Below are positions 15,601 to 23,853 of a stretch of 64,000 bases of DNA, piece by piece. The notes beneath the pieces are model-generated. The model was given only the letters and a program-made list of their open reading frames with translations. It made no database searches and was not told where the DNA came from. Position 1 is the first letter of the stretch. Every line of letters begins with the position of its first letter. A program made the translations under genes and the position numbers. Origin of the DNA: Nitrobacter sp. 62-23 (GTDB lineage: Bacteria; Pseudomonadota; Alphaproteobacteria; Rhizobiales; Xanthobacteraceae); contig NZ_MKSM01000138.1 in assembly GCF_001897285.1 (NCBI RefSeq), positions 1 to 64,000 of the forward strand. Direction: 5' to 3'.

Positions 15601-16853
15601 CCACGGTCCGCTCGCTGCGTGAGGCGGGCTGGCTGAAATCTGGTCCGGCGGCGCATGTTCTTGCGCTGCTCGATGAAAAGGGCGAGGAGGCGCGGGTCGT
15701 CGGCGGCGCGGTGCGCAACGCCTTGATGGACCTGCCGGTCGGCGAGATCGACATCGCCACCACCGCGCTTCCCGAGGAGGTGGTCCGCCGCGCGGCCGCC
15801 GCCCGCATCAAGAGCATTCCGACCGGCATCGAGCACGGCACCGTCACCCTGATCGTCGAGGGCAAACCCTTCGAGATCACGACGCTGCGCGAAGACGTCG
15901 AAACCTTCGGCCGCAAGGCCCGGGTCGCGTTCGGCCGCGACTGGGCGCGAGATGCCGAACGCCGCGATTTCACCATCAACGGCCTGTCGGTCGACCGCGA
16001 TGGGGCCGTGCACGACCATGTCGGCGGGCTCGACGACATCGCGGCGAGGCGGGTGCGCTTCATCGGCGATCCGGACCGGCGCATCGCCGAGGACTACCTG
16101 CGTATCCTGCGATTCTTTCGCATCCATGCCGCCTATGGCGCCGGCGAGCCCGATCGGGCCGGCTATCTTGCCTGCATTCGCGGCCGCGCCGGACTTGCCA
16201 CGCTGTCGGCCGAACGGCTGCGGGCGGAAATGCTGAAACTGCTGGTCGCGGAGGGCGCCGTGGAGGCGCTGATCGCGATGGAGGATGGGGGTCTGCTGCT
16301 GGCTATTCTCGGCGGTGTCGCCTATCGCGGGCCGCTAGCGGCAATGATCGCCGCCGAGCACGCGCTCGGGCTCGCGCCGGATCCGGTCCGTCGGCTCGCG
16401 GCGCTTGCGGTGTCGGTCACCGAGGATGCGCGGCGGATCGCGCAGCGGCTGCGGCTCTCCAATGCGGAGGCCAAGCAACTGGATTCGATGGGCCATCGCT
16501 GGTGGCGTTTGGGCGGCATGGATGAGGCGACCGCGCGGCGGCGGCTGTACCGGCTTGGCGCACTGCGCTTCCGCGACCGGCTGATGCAGGGCTGGGCGCG
16601 GGCGGGTCTCGGGGCCGATCCGGCGCCGTGGCTAAACGTCGCAACCCTGCCGCAACGCTGGCAGCCGCCGGCGTTCCCATTGAAGGCGGAGGATTTCACC
16701 GCCCGCGGAATAGCGGCGGGTCCGGCGCTCGGTCATGTCCTGACGATCGCGGAAGATGCCTGGCTGGCGGCGGATTTCCCGCTCGGTTCGGCGGCACTTT
16801 CGGAGATTGCGGATCAGACCGTCGCGCGATTCACGCGCGATCACCGGCTGTGA
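15597..16853 (+). CDS. cca: CCA tRNA nucleotidyltransferase
   Basis: A class II nucleotidyltransferase of 418 residues that adds or repairs the 3' CCA end of tRNA. The head domain has VVGGAVRNAL and EIDIATTALPEE (metal-binding acidic residues). The neck has ERRDFTINGL and the RRVRFIGDPDRRIAEDYLRILRFFR region, followed by an alpha-helical body. I chose the GTG at 15597, which overlaps the DUF6111 stop as GTGA; the open frame starts earlier at 15318 only by chance. It ends a four-gene chain joined by 4-bp overlaps. Confidence 0.88.
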   Translation: MTTVRSLREAGWLKSGPAAHVLALLDEKGEEARVVGGAVRNALMDLPVGEIDIATTALPEEVVRRAAAARIKSIPTGIEHGTVTLIVEGKPFEITTLREDVETFGRKARVAFGRDWARDAERRDFTINGLSVDRDGAVHDHVGGLDDIAARRVRFIGDPDRRIAEDYLRILRFFRIHAAYGAGEPDRAGYLACIRGRAGLATLSAERLRAEMLKLLVAEGAVEALIAMEDGGLLLAILGGVAYRGPLAAMIAAEHALGLAPDPVRRLAALAVSVTEDARRIAQRLRLSNAEAKQLDSMGHRWWRLGGMDEATARRRLYRLGALRFRDRLMQGWARAGLGADPAPWLNVATLPQRWQPPAFPLKAEDFTARGIAAGPALGHVLTIAEDAWLAADFPLGSAALSEIADQTVARFTRDHRL

Positions 16854-16870
16854 GCGCGGTCGCGGGATAG

Positions 16871-16978
16871 CTCGAGCGTTTCCGCCTTTGACGAGATCAG
16901 AAGCGGGGCTTCATGAATTTGCTTTGGCGCGTTTTTGTCACGCGAACCGGTATCCACTCCGCTCGAAAACGCTATAGT
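16871..16978. repeat. Family C composite repeat
   Basis: Contains GAGATCAGAAGCGGGGCTTC, then GGCGCGTTTTTGTCACGCGAACCGGT, then CGCTCGAAAACGCT. The same order of blocks recurs at 45039-45144 (inverted), 59756-59852 and 60539-60641. It fills the gap between convergent cca and hemF. Confidence 0.75.
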
Positions 16979-17862
16979 CACGGCCACTTCACCTCCGGCG
17001 GCATCGAGGACAGGATCGACTCGACGTTGCCGCCGGTCTTCAGCCCGAAGATGGTGCCGCGGTCGTAGAGCAGGTTGAATTCGGCGTAGCGTCCGCGCCG
17101 GATCAACTGCTCCTCGCGGTCTGTGGCGGTCCATGGCGTATTGAAGTTGCGGCGCACGAGTTCGGGGTAGACCTTGAGCAGCGCCCGTCCGACATCCTGC
17201 GTGAAGGCGAGGTCGGCATCCCAGTCGCCGCTGTCGTGCCAGTCGTAGAAGATGCCGCCGATGCCGCGCGCTTCCTTGCGGTGCGGCAGATAGAAATACT
17301 CGTCGCACCAGGTTTTATATTTATCATAGTCGGCCACGGCGTGGCCATCGCACGCGGCCTTCATCGCCGCGTGGAATGCGACGCTGTCGGCGTCTTCCTG
17401 GGTGCGCCGCCGCATGAGCACGGGCGTCAGGTCGCCGCCGCCGCCGAACCAGGCTTTCGTCGTCACCACGAAGCGCGTGTTCATGTGGACAGCGGGGACA
17501 TGCGGATTGCGCATGTGGGCGATCAGGGAGATCCCCGAGGCCCAGAATTTGGGATCGGCCTCGGCCCCCGGAATCTGCGCGCGAAACTCCGGCGCGAATT
17601 CGCCATACACGGTCGAGCAATGCACCCCGACTTTCTCGAACAGCCGTCCATGCATCATCGACATGACGCCGCCCCCGCCCGGTTGGCCGGTGTGATCGGT
17701 GCGCTCCCACGCCGTGCGCACGAAGCGGCCGGCCTCGCCGGGATAGAGCCCGGCCGGCGCGTCGTCCTCCAGCTTTTCAAAAGCCGCGCAGATATCGTCG
17801 CGCAGTTGTTCGAACCAGTTTCGAGCACGGGACTTGCGGTCGTCGAGAGAGGAGGTATCCAT
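16978..17862 (-). CDS. hemF: Oxygen-dependent coproporphyrinogen III oxidase
   Basis: Aerobic coproporphyrinogen III oxidase (294 aa from the ATG at 17862), which converts coproporphyrinogen III to protoporphyrinogen IX in heme synthesis. Family hallmarks are visible: [11 protein letters not shown]-type residues, [35 protein letters not shown] and [18 protein letters not shown] longer frame opens at 17919, but the sequence before MDTSSLDDR is not conserved-looking. It is monocistronic; the right flank carries a 30-bp hyphenated repeat also found near 34248. Confidence 0.93.
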   Translation of the reverse strand: MDTSSLDDRKSRARNWFEQLRDDICAAFEKLEDDAPAGLYPGEAGRFVRTAWERTDHTGQPGGGGVMSMMHGRLFEKVGVHCSTVYGEFAPEFRAQIPGAEADPKFWASGISLIAHMRNPHVPAVHMNTRFVVTTKAWFGGGGDLTPVLMRRRTQEDADSVAFHAAMKAACDGHAVADYDKYKTWCDEYFYLPHRKEARGIGGIFYDWHDSGDWDADLAFTQDVGRALLKVYPELVRRNFNTPWTATDREEQLIRRGRYAEFNLLYDRGTIFGLKTGGNVESILSSMPPEVKWP

Positions 17863-17930
17863 ACCCGGTTCCTGACAAATGCGTGTGGTGGGAAAGATCG
17901 GTGGGTCTACGGTCGGCATACCGATTTACC

Positions 17931-17960
17931 GGATCGTCCGCTTTCGCGGATGATGACGCC
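17931..17960. repeat. GGATCGTCCGCTTTCGCGGA repeat F1
   Basis: A near-perfect copy of a 30-bp sequence also at 34248-34277 (one clear mismatch in GGATCGTCCGCTTTCGCGGA plus GATGACGCC). It contains the small hairpin TCGTCCGCTTTCGCGGACGA. Both copies lie upstream of leftward genes. Confidence 0.7.
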
Positions 17961-18006
17961 TGATTTTCGGCAAGGCTTCGTTTGCGCTTTGAGGTGACAG
18001 ACCCGA

Positions 18007-18372
18007 TCATTTCCGCGGTCCGAAATAAGTGCAGCTTTCGCCGCAACTGTCGCGATGCACGCTGACGCGTGTCACATGGCCCGCATGCTGGACATGCCCC
18101 CAGATGAAGCGCGCCAGGTTTTCCAGCGTCGGCAGGCCCAAACCATCCACGTCGTTGAGGAGCCGATGATCGAGCTTGTTCCGGACCTCGTCCATGCTGC
18201 GTGCGAGCAGGCCGAGATCGAGCACCATGCCGGTGGCGGGTTCGGGCGTGCCGCGGACGCTCACCTCGGCGCGGAAGGAATGGCCGTGGATTTCCATGCT
18301 CGCGTCCCCCAACGTCGTTCCAGGCAGCGCATGCGCAGCCTCGAAACGGAATGATTTCGTCAACTCCCACAT
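18007..18372 (-). CDS. queD: 6-carboxytetrahydropterin synthase-like (QueD)
   Basis: A 121-residue PTPS/QueD-fold protein, which would make 6-carboxy-tetrahydropterin in queuosine precursor synthesis. The zinc histidines are in FEAAHAL and EIHGHSF, and the catalytic Asp-His pair is in KLDHRLLND. Aligning on HGHSF, the catalytic cysteine position of E. coli QueD (C27) is serine here (GDASMEIHGH). Whether this variant is active through another residue cannot be told. Its neighbour queE, in the same direction, supports the pathway assignment. Confidence 0.82.
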   Translation of the reverse strand: MWELTKSFRFEAAHALPGTTLGDASMEIHGHSFRAEVSVRGTPEPATGMVLDLGLLARSMDEVRNKLDHRLLNDVDGLGLPTLENLARFIWGHVQHAGHVTRVSVHRDSCGESCTYFGPRK

Positions 18373-18569
18373 TCGTCAAACCGGCTCCTGACAACCTGCC
18401 CCGGGCGCGATGCGGCATCTTCGATGCCGCTTCGCAGAGCCGGGACGCTTCCAAGCGCTCCCTTCATAACGGTCCGGATCGGCAGCCCGCCACACTGTCG
18501 GCAGCGTAATGCGCCGCGCGGAGGGAGTCGCTGCGTCTGCGCAACGTTGATGGCGCCGCTCTGGCATTC

Positions 18570-19202
18570 CTACCTTATTCCCAGCGTTTTGTGCGTCTGC
18601 AGGCTGAGCCGCCACTGCGGATGCCGCAGGCAGTAGTCGATGGCGCGCGCGGTGTTGCCGGCCGCGTCCGGTCCGTCCATGGGCTGCAACGAAAACCGCT
18701 CGAAGGCGAGGTCTGCGAAGTCCTCGGGCCGCGCGTCCGCCTGCGGATAGACCAGCTTGAGTTCCTGCCCCCTGGTGACGCGCAAATCGGCGCCGGCCTT
18801 GGGACTGACGCACAGCCAGTCGACGCCGTCGGGCGGCGCGATGGTGCCGTTGGTCTCGATGCCGATCTCGAAGCCGCGGGCATGCAGCGCGTCGACCAAC
18901 GCCTTGTCCACCTGCAACAGCGGCTCGCCCCCCGTCAACACCGCATAGCGCCGGGCGGGCGGGCCAGCCCATTGCGTGGCGATGGTGTCGGCGAGCCTGT
19001 CGGCGGTGGCGTAGCGCCCGCCGAGCGTCCCGTCCGTACCCACGAAGTCGGTATCGCAGAACCGGCAGGTGGCCGAGGCGCGGTCTTCCTCACGGCCGCT
19101 CCACAGGTTGCAGCCCGAGAAGCGACAGAATACCGCAGCCCGACCGGCATGGGCGCCTTCGCCCTGCAGGGTCAGAAAAATCTCTTTGACCGCGTAGCTC
19201 AC
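18570..19202 (-). CDS. queE: 7-carboxy-7-deazaguanine synthase
   Basis: Radical SAM enzyme (210 aa) that converts 6-carboxytetrahydropterin to 7-carboxy-7-deazaguanine for queuosine tRNA modification. The cluster motif is the extended CX14CX2C form: CNLW..., then CRFCDTDF. This variant is known from other proteobacterial QueE proteins. VLTGGEPLLQVDK follows. The start is a GTG at 19202 that overlaps the trmL stop (GTGA); the long frame upstream is trmL read in another phase. Translation is probably coupled to trmL. Confidence 0.9.
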   Translation of the reverse strand: MSYAVKEIFLTLQGEGAHAGRAAVFCRFSGCNLWSGREEDRASATCRFCDTDFVGTDGTLGGRYATADRLADTIATQWAGPPARRYAVLTGGEPLLQVDKALVDALHARGFEIGIETNGTIAPPDGVDWLCVSPKAGADLRVTRGQELKLVYPQADARPEDFADLAFERFSLQPMDGPDAAGNTARAIDYCLRHPQWRLSLQTHKTLGIR

Positions 19203-19669
19203 GAAACCCTTTCCTGGATGGCTGATCCTGTCTGCCGCAGGGCTTCGCCCACGGCCATGGCGGCCGCCACCGCGACGTTCAGCGACCGTAATCCGGACCT
19301 TACAGGTATCACCAGACGCGCGTCCGCGGCCGCGGCGACGGCGTCCGGGACGCCCGCGCTTTCGCGCCCGAACAACAGGATATCGGTAGCCGCATAGCAA
19401 TGGTCCAGATAGGGCAGGGCACCCCTGGTCGTGAATAGCACCAGCCGTCCGCCGTCTCCGGCGCGCCACTCCTGGAATTTCGGCCAGGAATCGTGACGCA
19501 CGATGGTCACCTGGTCGAGATAGTCCATTCCCGCCCGGCGGAAATGGCGATCGGAGACCGGAAAACCGGCCGGCTCGATGATATGGGCTTGGAGATCCAG
19601 GCAGGCGCACAGCCGCAGAATGGTCCCGGTGTTCTGCGGGATATCGGGTTGAAAGAGCGCGATCCGCAT
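19199..19669 (-). CDS. trmL: tRNA (cytidine/uridine-34-2'-O)-methyltransferase
   Basis: SPOUT-class methyltransferase (156 aa) that 2'-O-methylates the wobble base of tRNA-Leu isoacceptors. It starts at the ATG at 19669 with MRIALFQPDIPQNTG, a family hallmark. The SAM-binding knot appears as LLFGRESAGVPD and LVIPVRSGLRSLNVAVAAAM. Its stop overlaps the queE start, linking two genes that both serve anticodon position 34. It is divergent from the Rieske gene. Confidence 0.9.
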   Translation of the reverse strand: MRIALFQPDIPQNTGTILRLCACLDLQAHIIEPAGFPVSDRHFRRAGMDYLDQVTIVRHDSWPKFQEWRAGDGGRLVLFTTRGALPYLDHCYAATDILLFGRESAGVPDAVAAAADARLVIPVRSGLRSLNVAVAAAMAVGEALRQTGSAIQERVS

Positions 19670-19854
19670 CAACTCAAGGCTCTCATGATATGACTTCGCG
19701 GCCGCCGCGGATTTGTGCACTGCACGAATGAGACGGATAGCGCACTTGCGCACACTCTGCGACGATGCCAATAGAACGGCCGCTCGCAAGATGCATCCCC
19801 GGAGTGGCTACACCAATAGACAAGACCGGCAGCGGATAAGAAAGGGTTGGAATC

Positions 19855-20382
19855 GTGACGACATCGTCTTCGGCAGGACATAGCCGCCGTGATTTCCTTT
19901 TCGTGGCAACCGGCGCCGTCGCCGCCGTGGGTGCGGCCGCCGTGGCGTGGCCGCTGGTGGCCCAACTGAACCCGGATGCTTCCACGGTCGCCGCCGGCGC
20001 GCCCATCGAGGTCGATCTTTCCCCGATCGCCGACGGGCAGGACATCAAGGTGTTCTGGCGCGGCAAGCCGATCTACATCATGCACCGGACCGCCAAGCAG
20101 ATTAAGGAAGCGCAAGCGGTCAACGTGTCGAGCCTGCCCGATCCGGAGCCGGATTCGGCGCGCGTCAAGGAAGGTCATGACCAGTGGCTCGTCGTGATCG
20201 GCATCTGCACCCATCTCGGCTGCATCCCGATCGCGCACGAAGGCAACTACGACGGATTTTTCTGTCCGTGCCATGGTTCGCAGTATGATTCCTCGGGCCG
20301 TATCCGTCAGGGGCCGGCGCCGCTTAATCTTCCCATCCCGCCTTACGCCTTTGTTTCCGACAGCAGGATCAAGATCGGATAA
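19855..20382 (+). CDS. petA: Rieske iron-sulfur subunit of cytochrome bc1
   Basis: A 175-residue ubiquinol-cytochrome c reductase Rieske protein. The N-terminus has a twin-arginine-type anchor ([20 protein letters not shown]). The [2Fe-2S] ligands are in CTHLGC (residues 118-123) and CPCHGS (137-142). The start is GTG at 19855. It forms the fbcFH operon with the next gene, 51 bp downstream, and transfers electrons from quinol to cytochrome c1 on the periplasmic face. Confidence 0.95.
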   Translation: MTTSSSAGHSRRDFLFVATGAVAAVGAAAVAWPLVAQLNPDASTVAAGAPIEVDLSPIADGQDIKVFWRGKPIYIMHRTAKQIKEAQAVNVSSLPDPEPDSARVKEGHDQWLVVIGICTHLGCIPIAHEGNYDGFFCPCHGSQYDSSGRIRQGPAPLNLPIPPYAFVSDSRIKIG

Positions 20383-20433
20383 GGCCCGAAAGACCCGAAC
20401 CGAACGCGTCGTTTCATTCGTCAGGATCGCATC

Positions 20434-22494
20434 ATGAGCGGACCATCCACCTTCCAGCCGCAAAATCCCGTCCTTAAATGGATCGAGCGGCGCTTGCCGA
20501 TCTTCGGCCTCGTCCATTCCTCGTTCGTCGCCTATCCGACGCCGCGCAACCTGAATTACTGGTGGACGTTCGGCGGCATCCTCTCTTTCATGCTGGGGGT
20601 GCAGATCGTCACCGGCGTCATCCTGGCGATGCACTACACGCCGCACGCCGACCTCGCATTCAACTCGGTCGAAGCCATCGTTCGCGATGTCGATTACGGC
20701 TGGCTGCTGCGCTATCTCCATTCCAACGGCGCCTCGATGTTCTTCATCGCCGTCTATATCCACATGCTTCGCGGCCTGTATTACGGCTCCTACAAGGAAC
20801 CGCGCGAGGTGCTGTGGATCCTCGGCGTCATCATCTACCTCCTGATGATGGCGACCGGTTTCATGGGTTATGTGCTGCCATGGGGCCAGATGAGCTTCTG
20901 GGGCGCCACCGTCATCACCAATCTGTTCTCAGCCATTCCCTATTTCGGCGAAAGCATCGTGACGCTGCTGTGGGGCGGCTATTCGGTCGGCAATCCGACG
21001 CTGAACCGCTTCTTCTCGCTGCACTACCTGCTGCCGTTCGTGATCGCGGGCGTGGTCGTGCTGCACGTCTGGGCGCTGCATGTCGCCGGTCAGAACAATC
21101 CGGCCGGCGTCGAGCCCAAGACGGCGAAGGATACGGTGCCGTTCACGCCCTACGCGACCATCAAGGACGGGTTCGGCATCGCCTGCTTCATCCTGTTCTA
21201 TTGCTGGTTCATCTTCTACATCCCGAACTATCTCGGCGATCCCGACAACTACATTCCCGCCAATCCTGGCGTGACGCCCGCGCACATCGTGCCGGAATGG
21301 TACTACCTGCCGTTCTACGCGATCCTGCGCTCGATCCCGAACAAGCTTCTGGGCGTGGTGGCGATGTTCAGCGCGATCCTCGTGTTGGCCTTCCTGCCCT
21401 GGCTCGATTCCGCCAAGACCCGCTCGATGCGCTATCGTCCACTCGCCAAGCAGTTCTTCTGGATCTTCGTCGGCGTGTGTCTCGGTCTCGGTTATCTCGG
21501 CGCGCAACCCCCGGAAGGCATTTATGTGATCGCCGGGCGCATCCTGACGGCGTGCTACTTCGCCTATTTCCTGATCGTGCTCCCGGTTCTGAGCCGCATC
21601 GAGAAGCCGCGGCCCGTGCCCAATTCGATCGCCGACGACGTGCTGGGGAAGAAAGGCGTCGTGGCCTCGCTTGCGGCTATCTTCGCTGTCGCGGCGCTGC
21701 TGGTGTGGGATAGCGGTTCCAGGGCTCAGGCGGCGGGCCATTCGCCGACCCCGCCGTCGCTGAGCTGGTCGTTCGCGGGCCCGTTCGGAAAATTCGATCA
21801 GGCCCAGTTGCAGCGCGGCTACAAGGTCTACAAGGAGGTCTGCTCGGCCTGCCATTCGATGAACCTGGTGCATTATCGCAACCTCACCGATCCCGGCGGT
21901 CCAGGCTTCTCGGTTGCCCAGGCCGCGGCGCTGGCTGCCGAAATCCAGGTGAAGGATGGTCCCAACGACGCCGGCGACATGTTCGAGCGGCCCGGGCGGA
22001 TCGCCGACAGGTTTCCGTCGCCGTTTCCGAACGAGAACGCCGCGCGCACGGCCAATGGCGGCGCGGCGCCTCCCGATCTTTCATTGATGGCCAAGGCGCG
22101 GGGCTACGAGCGCGGCTTTCCGCAATTCATCTTCGACGCCTTCACCCAGTTTCAGGAAAAAGGACCCAACTACATCCACGCGCTCCTGACCGGCTTCGAG
22201 GACACCCCGCCGCAAGGGTTCGCGCTGCCGGAGGGCTCGTTCTACAACAGATATTTCCCGGGTCATGCCATCAAGATGCCGAACCCGTTGTCGGACGATC
22301 AGATAACCTACGACGACGGCACACCGCAGAAGGTCGATCAATACGCGACGGACGTCGCCGCCTTCCTGATGTGGGCGGCCGAGCCGAAGCTTGAGGAGCG
22401 CAAGCGGATCGGGTTTCAGGTCATGATTTTCATGGTCGTCTTTGCCGGGCTGCTTTACTTCACCAAGAGGGCGGTCTGGGCCGACGCGCATTGA
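20434..22494 (+). CDS. fbcH: Cytochrome b / cytochrome c1 fusion precursor
   Basis: A 686-residue precursor carrying both bc1 haem subunits. Residues 1 to about 420 are cytochrome b, with eight membrane segments, LNYWWTFGG, the Qo PEWY motif, and the paired haem histidines. After a signal-like hydrophobic stretch ([13 protein letters not shown]) comes cytochrome c1, with haem motif CSACH at 470-474 and a C-terminal anchor ([15 protein letters not shown]). This fusion, cut after export, is characteristic of the Bradyrhizobium/Rhodopseudomonas group. A strong terminator follows. Confidence 0.96.
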   Translation: MSGPSTFQPQNPVLKWIERRLPIFGLVHSSFVAYPTPRNLNYWWTFGGILSFMLGVQIVTGVILAMHYTPHADLAFNSVEAIVRDVDYGWLLRYLHSNGASMFFIAVYIHMLRGLYYGSYKEPREVLWILGVIIYLLMMATGFMGYVLPWGQMSFWGATVITNLFSAIPYFGESIVTLLWGGYSVGNPTLNRFFSLHYLLPFVIAGVVVLHVWALHVAGQNNPAGVEPKTAKDTVPFTPYATIKDGFGIACFILFYCWFIFYIPNYLGDPDNYIPANPGVTPAHIVPEWYYLPFYAILRSIPNKLLGVVAMFSAILVLAFLPWLDSAKTRSMRYRPLAKQFFWIFVGVCLGLGYLGAQPPEGIYVIAGRILTACYFAYFLIVLPVLSRIEKPRPVPNSIADDVLGKKGVVASLAAIFAVAALLVWDSGSRAQAAGHSPTPPSLSWSFAGPFGKFDQAQLQRGYKVYKEVCSACHSMNLVHYRNLTDPGGPGFSVAQAAALAAEIQVKDGPNDAGDMFERPGRIADRFPSPFPNENAARTANGGAAPPDLSLMAKARGYERGFPQFIFDAFTQFQEKGPNYIHALLTGFEDTPPQGFALPEGSFYNRYFPGHAIKMPNPLSDDQITYDDGTPQKVDQYATDVAAFLMWAAEPKLEERKRIGFQVMIFMVVFAGLLYFTKRAVWADAH

Positions 22495-22517
22495 GGCGCA
22501 GCCGTCGTCTCCAAGTC

Positions 22518-22547
22518 AAAAAGGCTCCCGCGAGGGAGCCTTTTTTG
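22518..22547 (+). terminator. Rho-independent terminator of fbcFH
   Basis: Stem AAGGCTCCC / GGGAGCCTT with a GCGA loop and a run of T immediately after, 24 bp past the fbcH stop. The A-run on the left could let it work in both directions. Confidence 0.9.
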
Positions 22548-22610
22548 TTTGCAACCAAGCCTGTTCAAACAGCGAAGGGACATTTTTTCTTTTTTGTCGA
22601 TTGCCAAGAC

Positions 22611-22640
22611 GTGGATGGCCGGAACAGGTCCGGCCATGAC
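22611..22640. repeat. GGCCGGA inverted repeat (family D)
   Basis: GTGGATGGCCGGA-ACAGG-TCCGGCCATGAC, the same palindrome type as at 3670 and 35614. Confidence 0.55.
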
Positions 22641-22692
22641 GGTGGTGGAGTGAATTGCCGCTCGCCTCTCGCATTCGCCCGACTGACGTCGT

Positions 22693-23190
22693 TCAGCGTT
22701 TGAACAGGCCCATTATCGCCGACTTCGCCAGTGTGTTGAAATGAAGCTGGAACCCGATCACCGCCGCCGAGGTGTCGGCGGTCGCGTTGATGTTGCCTCC
22801 GACGGCGTGCACGGTGAAGAAATAGCGGTGCGGGTGATCCCCTTCGGGCGGGCAGGGGCCGCCATAGCACGCGGAGCCGAAGTCGGTGCGGGTCTGCAGC
22901 GCTCCCCTCGGAAGCTTGCCGCTGTCGGGATTGCCGGCGTCGAGCGCAAGCTCCGTCACCGATGGCGGGATATTGATGACAACCCAGTGCCAGAAGCCGC
23001 TGCCGGTCGGCGCATCCGGATCGTAACAGGTTACGGCGAAACTCCTGGTGCCCGCCGGCGCGCCGCTCCAGCGCAGGTGTGGCGACAGGTTGCCGCCCGC
23101 GCAGCCGTGACCGAAATCCGCCGACAGGATATGATCCTTGGCGAGGTAGTCGCCATCTTTGAAACTGTCGCTCACGACCTTGAACGCCAT
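22693..23190 (-). CDS. YbhB/YbcL family Raf kinase inhibitor-like protein
   Basis: A PEBP-fold protein of 165 residues from the ATG at 23190 (MAFKVVSDSFKDG). The anion-binding pocket motifs are present: CYDPDAPTGSGFWHWVV near residues 60-76 and the GPCPPEGDHPHRYFFTVHA segment. Bacterial members are cytosolic or periplasmic proteins of uncertain function; none of the eukaryotic kinase roles should be assumed. It is single and convergent with fbcH. The frame opens earlier (23310), but that part is repeat-rich. Confidence 0.85.
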   Translation of the reverse strand: MAFKVVSDSFKDGDYLAKDHILSADFGHGCAGGNLSPHLRWSGAPAGTRSFAVTCYDPDAPTGSGFWHWVVINIPPSVTELALDAGNPDSGKLPRGALQTRTDFGSACYGGPCPPEGDHPHRYFFTVHAVGGNINATADTSAAVIGFQLHFNTLAKSAIMGLFKR

Positions 23191-23689
23191 GTTGTTCTCC
23201 CGGTTCAGGTCAGGGGAATCTAGCGCTTTTTCGATTTTGATGGAAACACCTGCCACGAAACGACGCGCGCTCCCTCTTCTATCCACGCTCGGGTTTGCCC
23301 GTTTGGGCATCCATGATTCTGAAGTCGGATATATCCGACTTGAGCGAGAGAGGAGGGCGAGGGGGTTACACCTTCAAGGATGCTCGAATGCCCCCTCACC
23401 CGATCGGGAGAGGTGAAATATCGTCCGGATCGAGCCCCTCTGGGGGCTGTTTGGAAAGTCACCGGGCATCTCCCGGCCGTCTCCCGGAGGCAGCGCAGCA
23501 TGAGACGGCGCGCTGCTGAGCCGGGGTCTTTGCGAGGTTTTCTGCAACGATCCCGGGTCTGCGCAGCGTCACTTCGTGCCGCGGCGCGCCCGGAACACCT
23601 GGAAAGCAAACTTTTCAAACAGGCTCTTGGCACGGATCCCGGATCGAGCGCCCTTGACAGCGCCGCATCGGAATGATGATTTTGCGGCC
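23191..23689. other. Repeat-rich gap before trpL
   Basis: 499 bp with no credible gene. It contains short inverted repeats, such as CCCCCTCACCCGATCGGGAGAG around 23388-23414 and CCGGGTCTGCGCAGCGTCAC near 23563, which resemble the scattered intergenic repeats of this group. The last 40 bases hold the trpL promoter. Confidence 0.6.
23654..23682 (+). promoter_or_regulatory. trpL promoter
   Basis: A perfect -35 TTGACA at 23654-23659, a 17-bp spacer, and a weak -10 (TGATTT, 23677-23682). Transcription would then begin about 7 bases further on, essentially at the A of the trpL ATG at 23690. That implies a leaderless leader-peptide mRNA, as known for rnTrpL in Sinorhizobium. Confidence 0.55.
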
Positions 23690-23737
23690 ATGATCAGCGC
23701 CGTCCGCCCGTTCCGTCTCTGGTGGTCCACCTTCTAA
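23690..23737 (+). CDS. trpL: Tryptophan leader peptide TrpL
   Basis: A 15-codon frame, MISAVRPFRLWWSTF, with two tandem Trp codons near its end. The stop lies inside the first hairpin (CCACCTT-CT-AAGGTGG, 23727-23742). Ribosome stalling at the Trp codons would control the choice between this hairpin plus the terminator at 23775-23806 and an alternative pairing. It is placed directly before trpEG, as in other alphaproteobacteria. There is no Shine-Dalgarno sequence, consistent with leaderless translation. Confidence 0.8.
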   Translation: MISAVRPFRLWWSTF

Positions 23738-23774
23738 GGTGGCCGGTGCGATTTTGTTTCAATTCCGATCGTCG

Positions 23775-23806
23775 AAGGCCGTCATGCAGAAACGACGGCC
23801 TTTTTC
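23775..23806 (+). terminator. trpL: trp attenuator terminator
   Basis: Stem AAGGCCGTC / GACGGCCTT with a 10-nt loop, followed by TTTTT. It lies between trpL and trpEG. The 7-nt GGTGGCC of the upstream hairpin can pair, with wobbles, to GGCCGTC of this stem, giving the antiterminator. Confidence 0.85.
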
Positions 23807-23853
23807 GTTTGTCCTGTGTGGCGCTTCTTCCTCAGGTCTCGTAAGAGGACTCC

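Noticed and set aside
16871-16978. rho-independent terminator of cca/hemF
   Set aside because: The structure is better explained as a family C repeat found elsewhere at gene starts as well as ends; there is no proper stem followed by a T-run.
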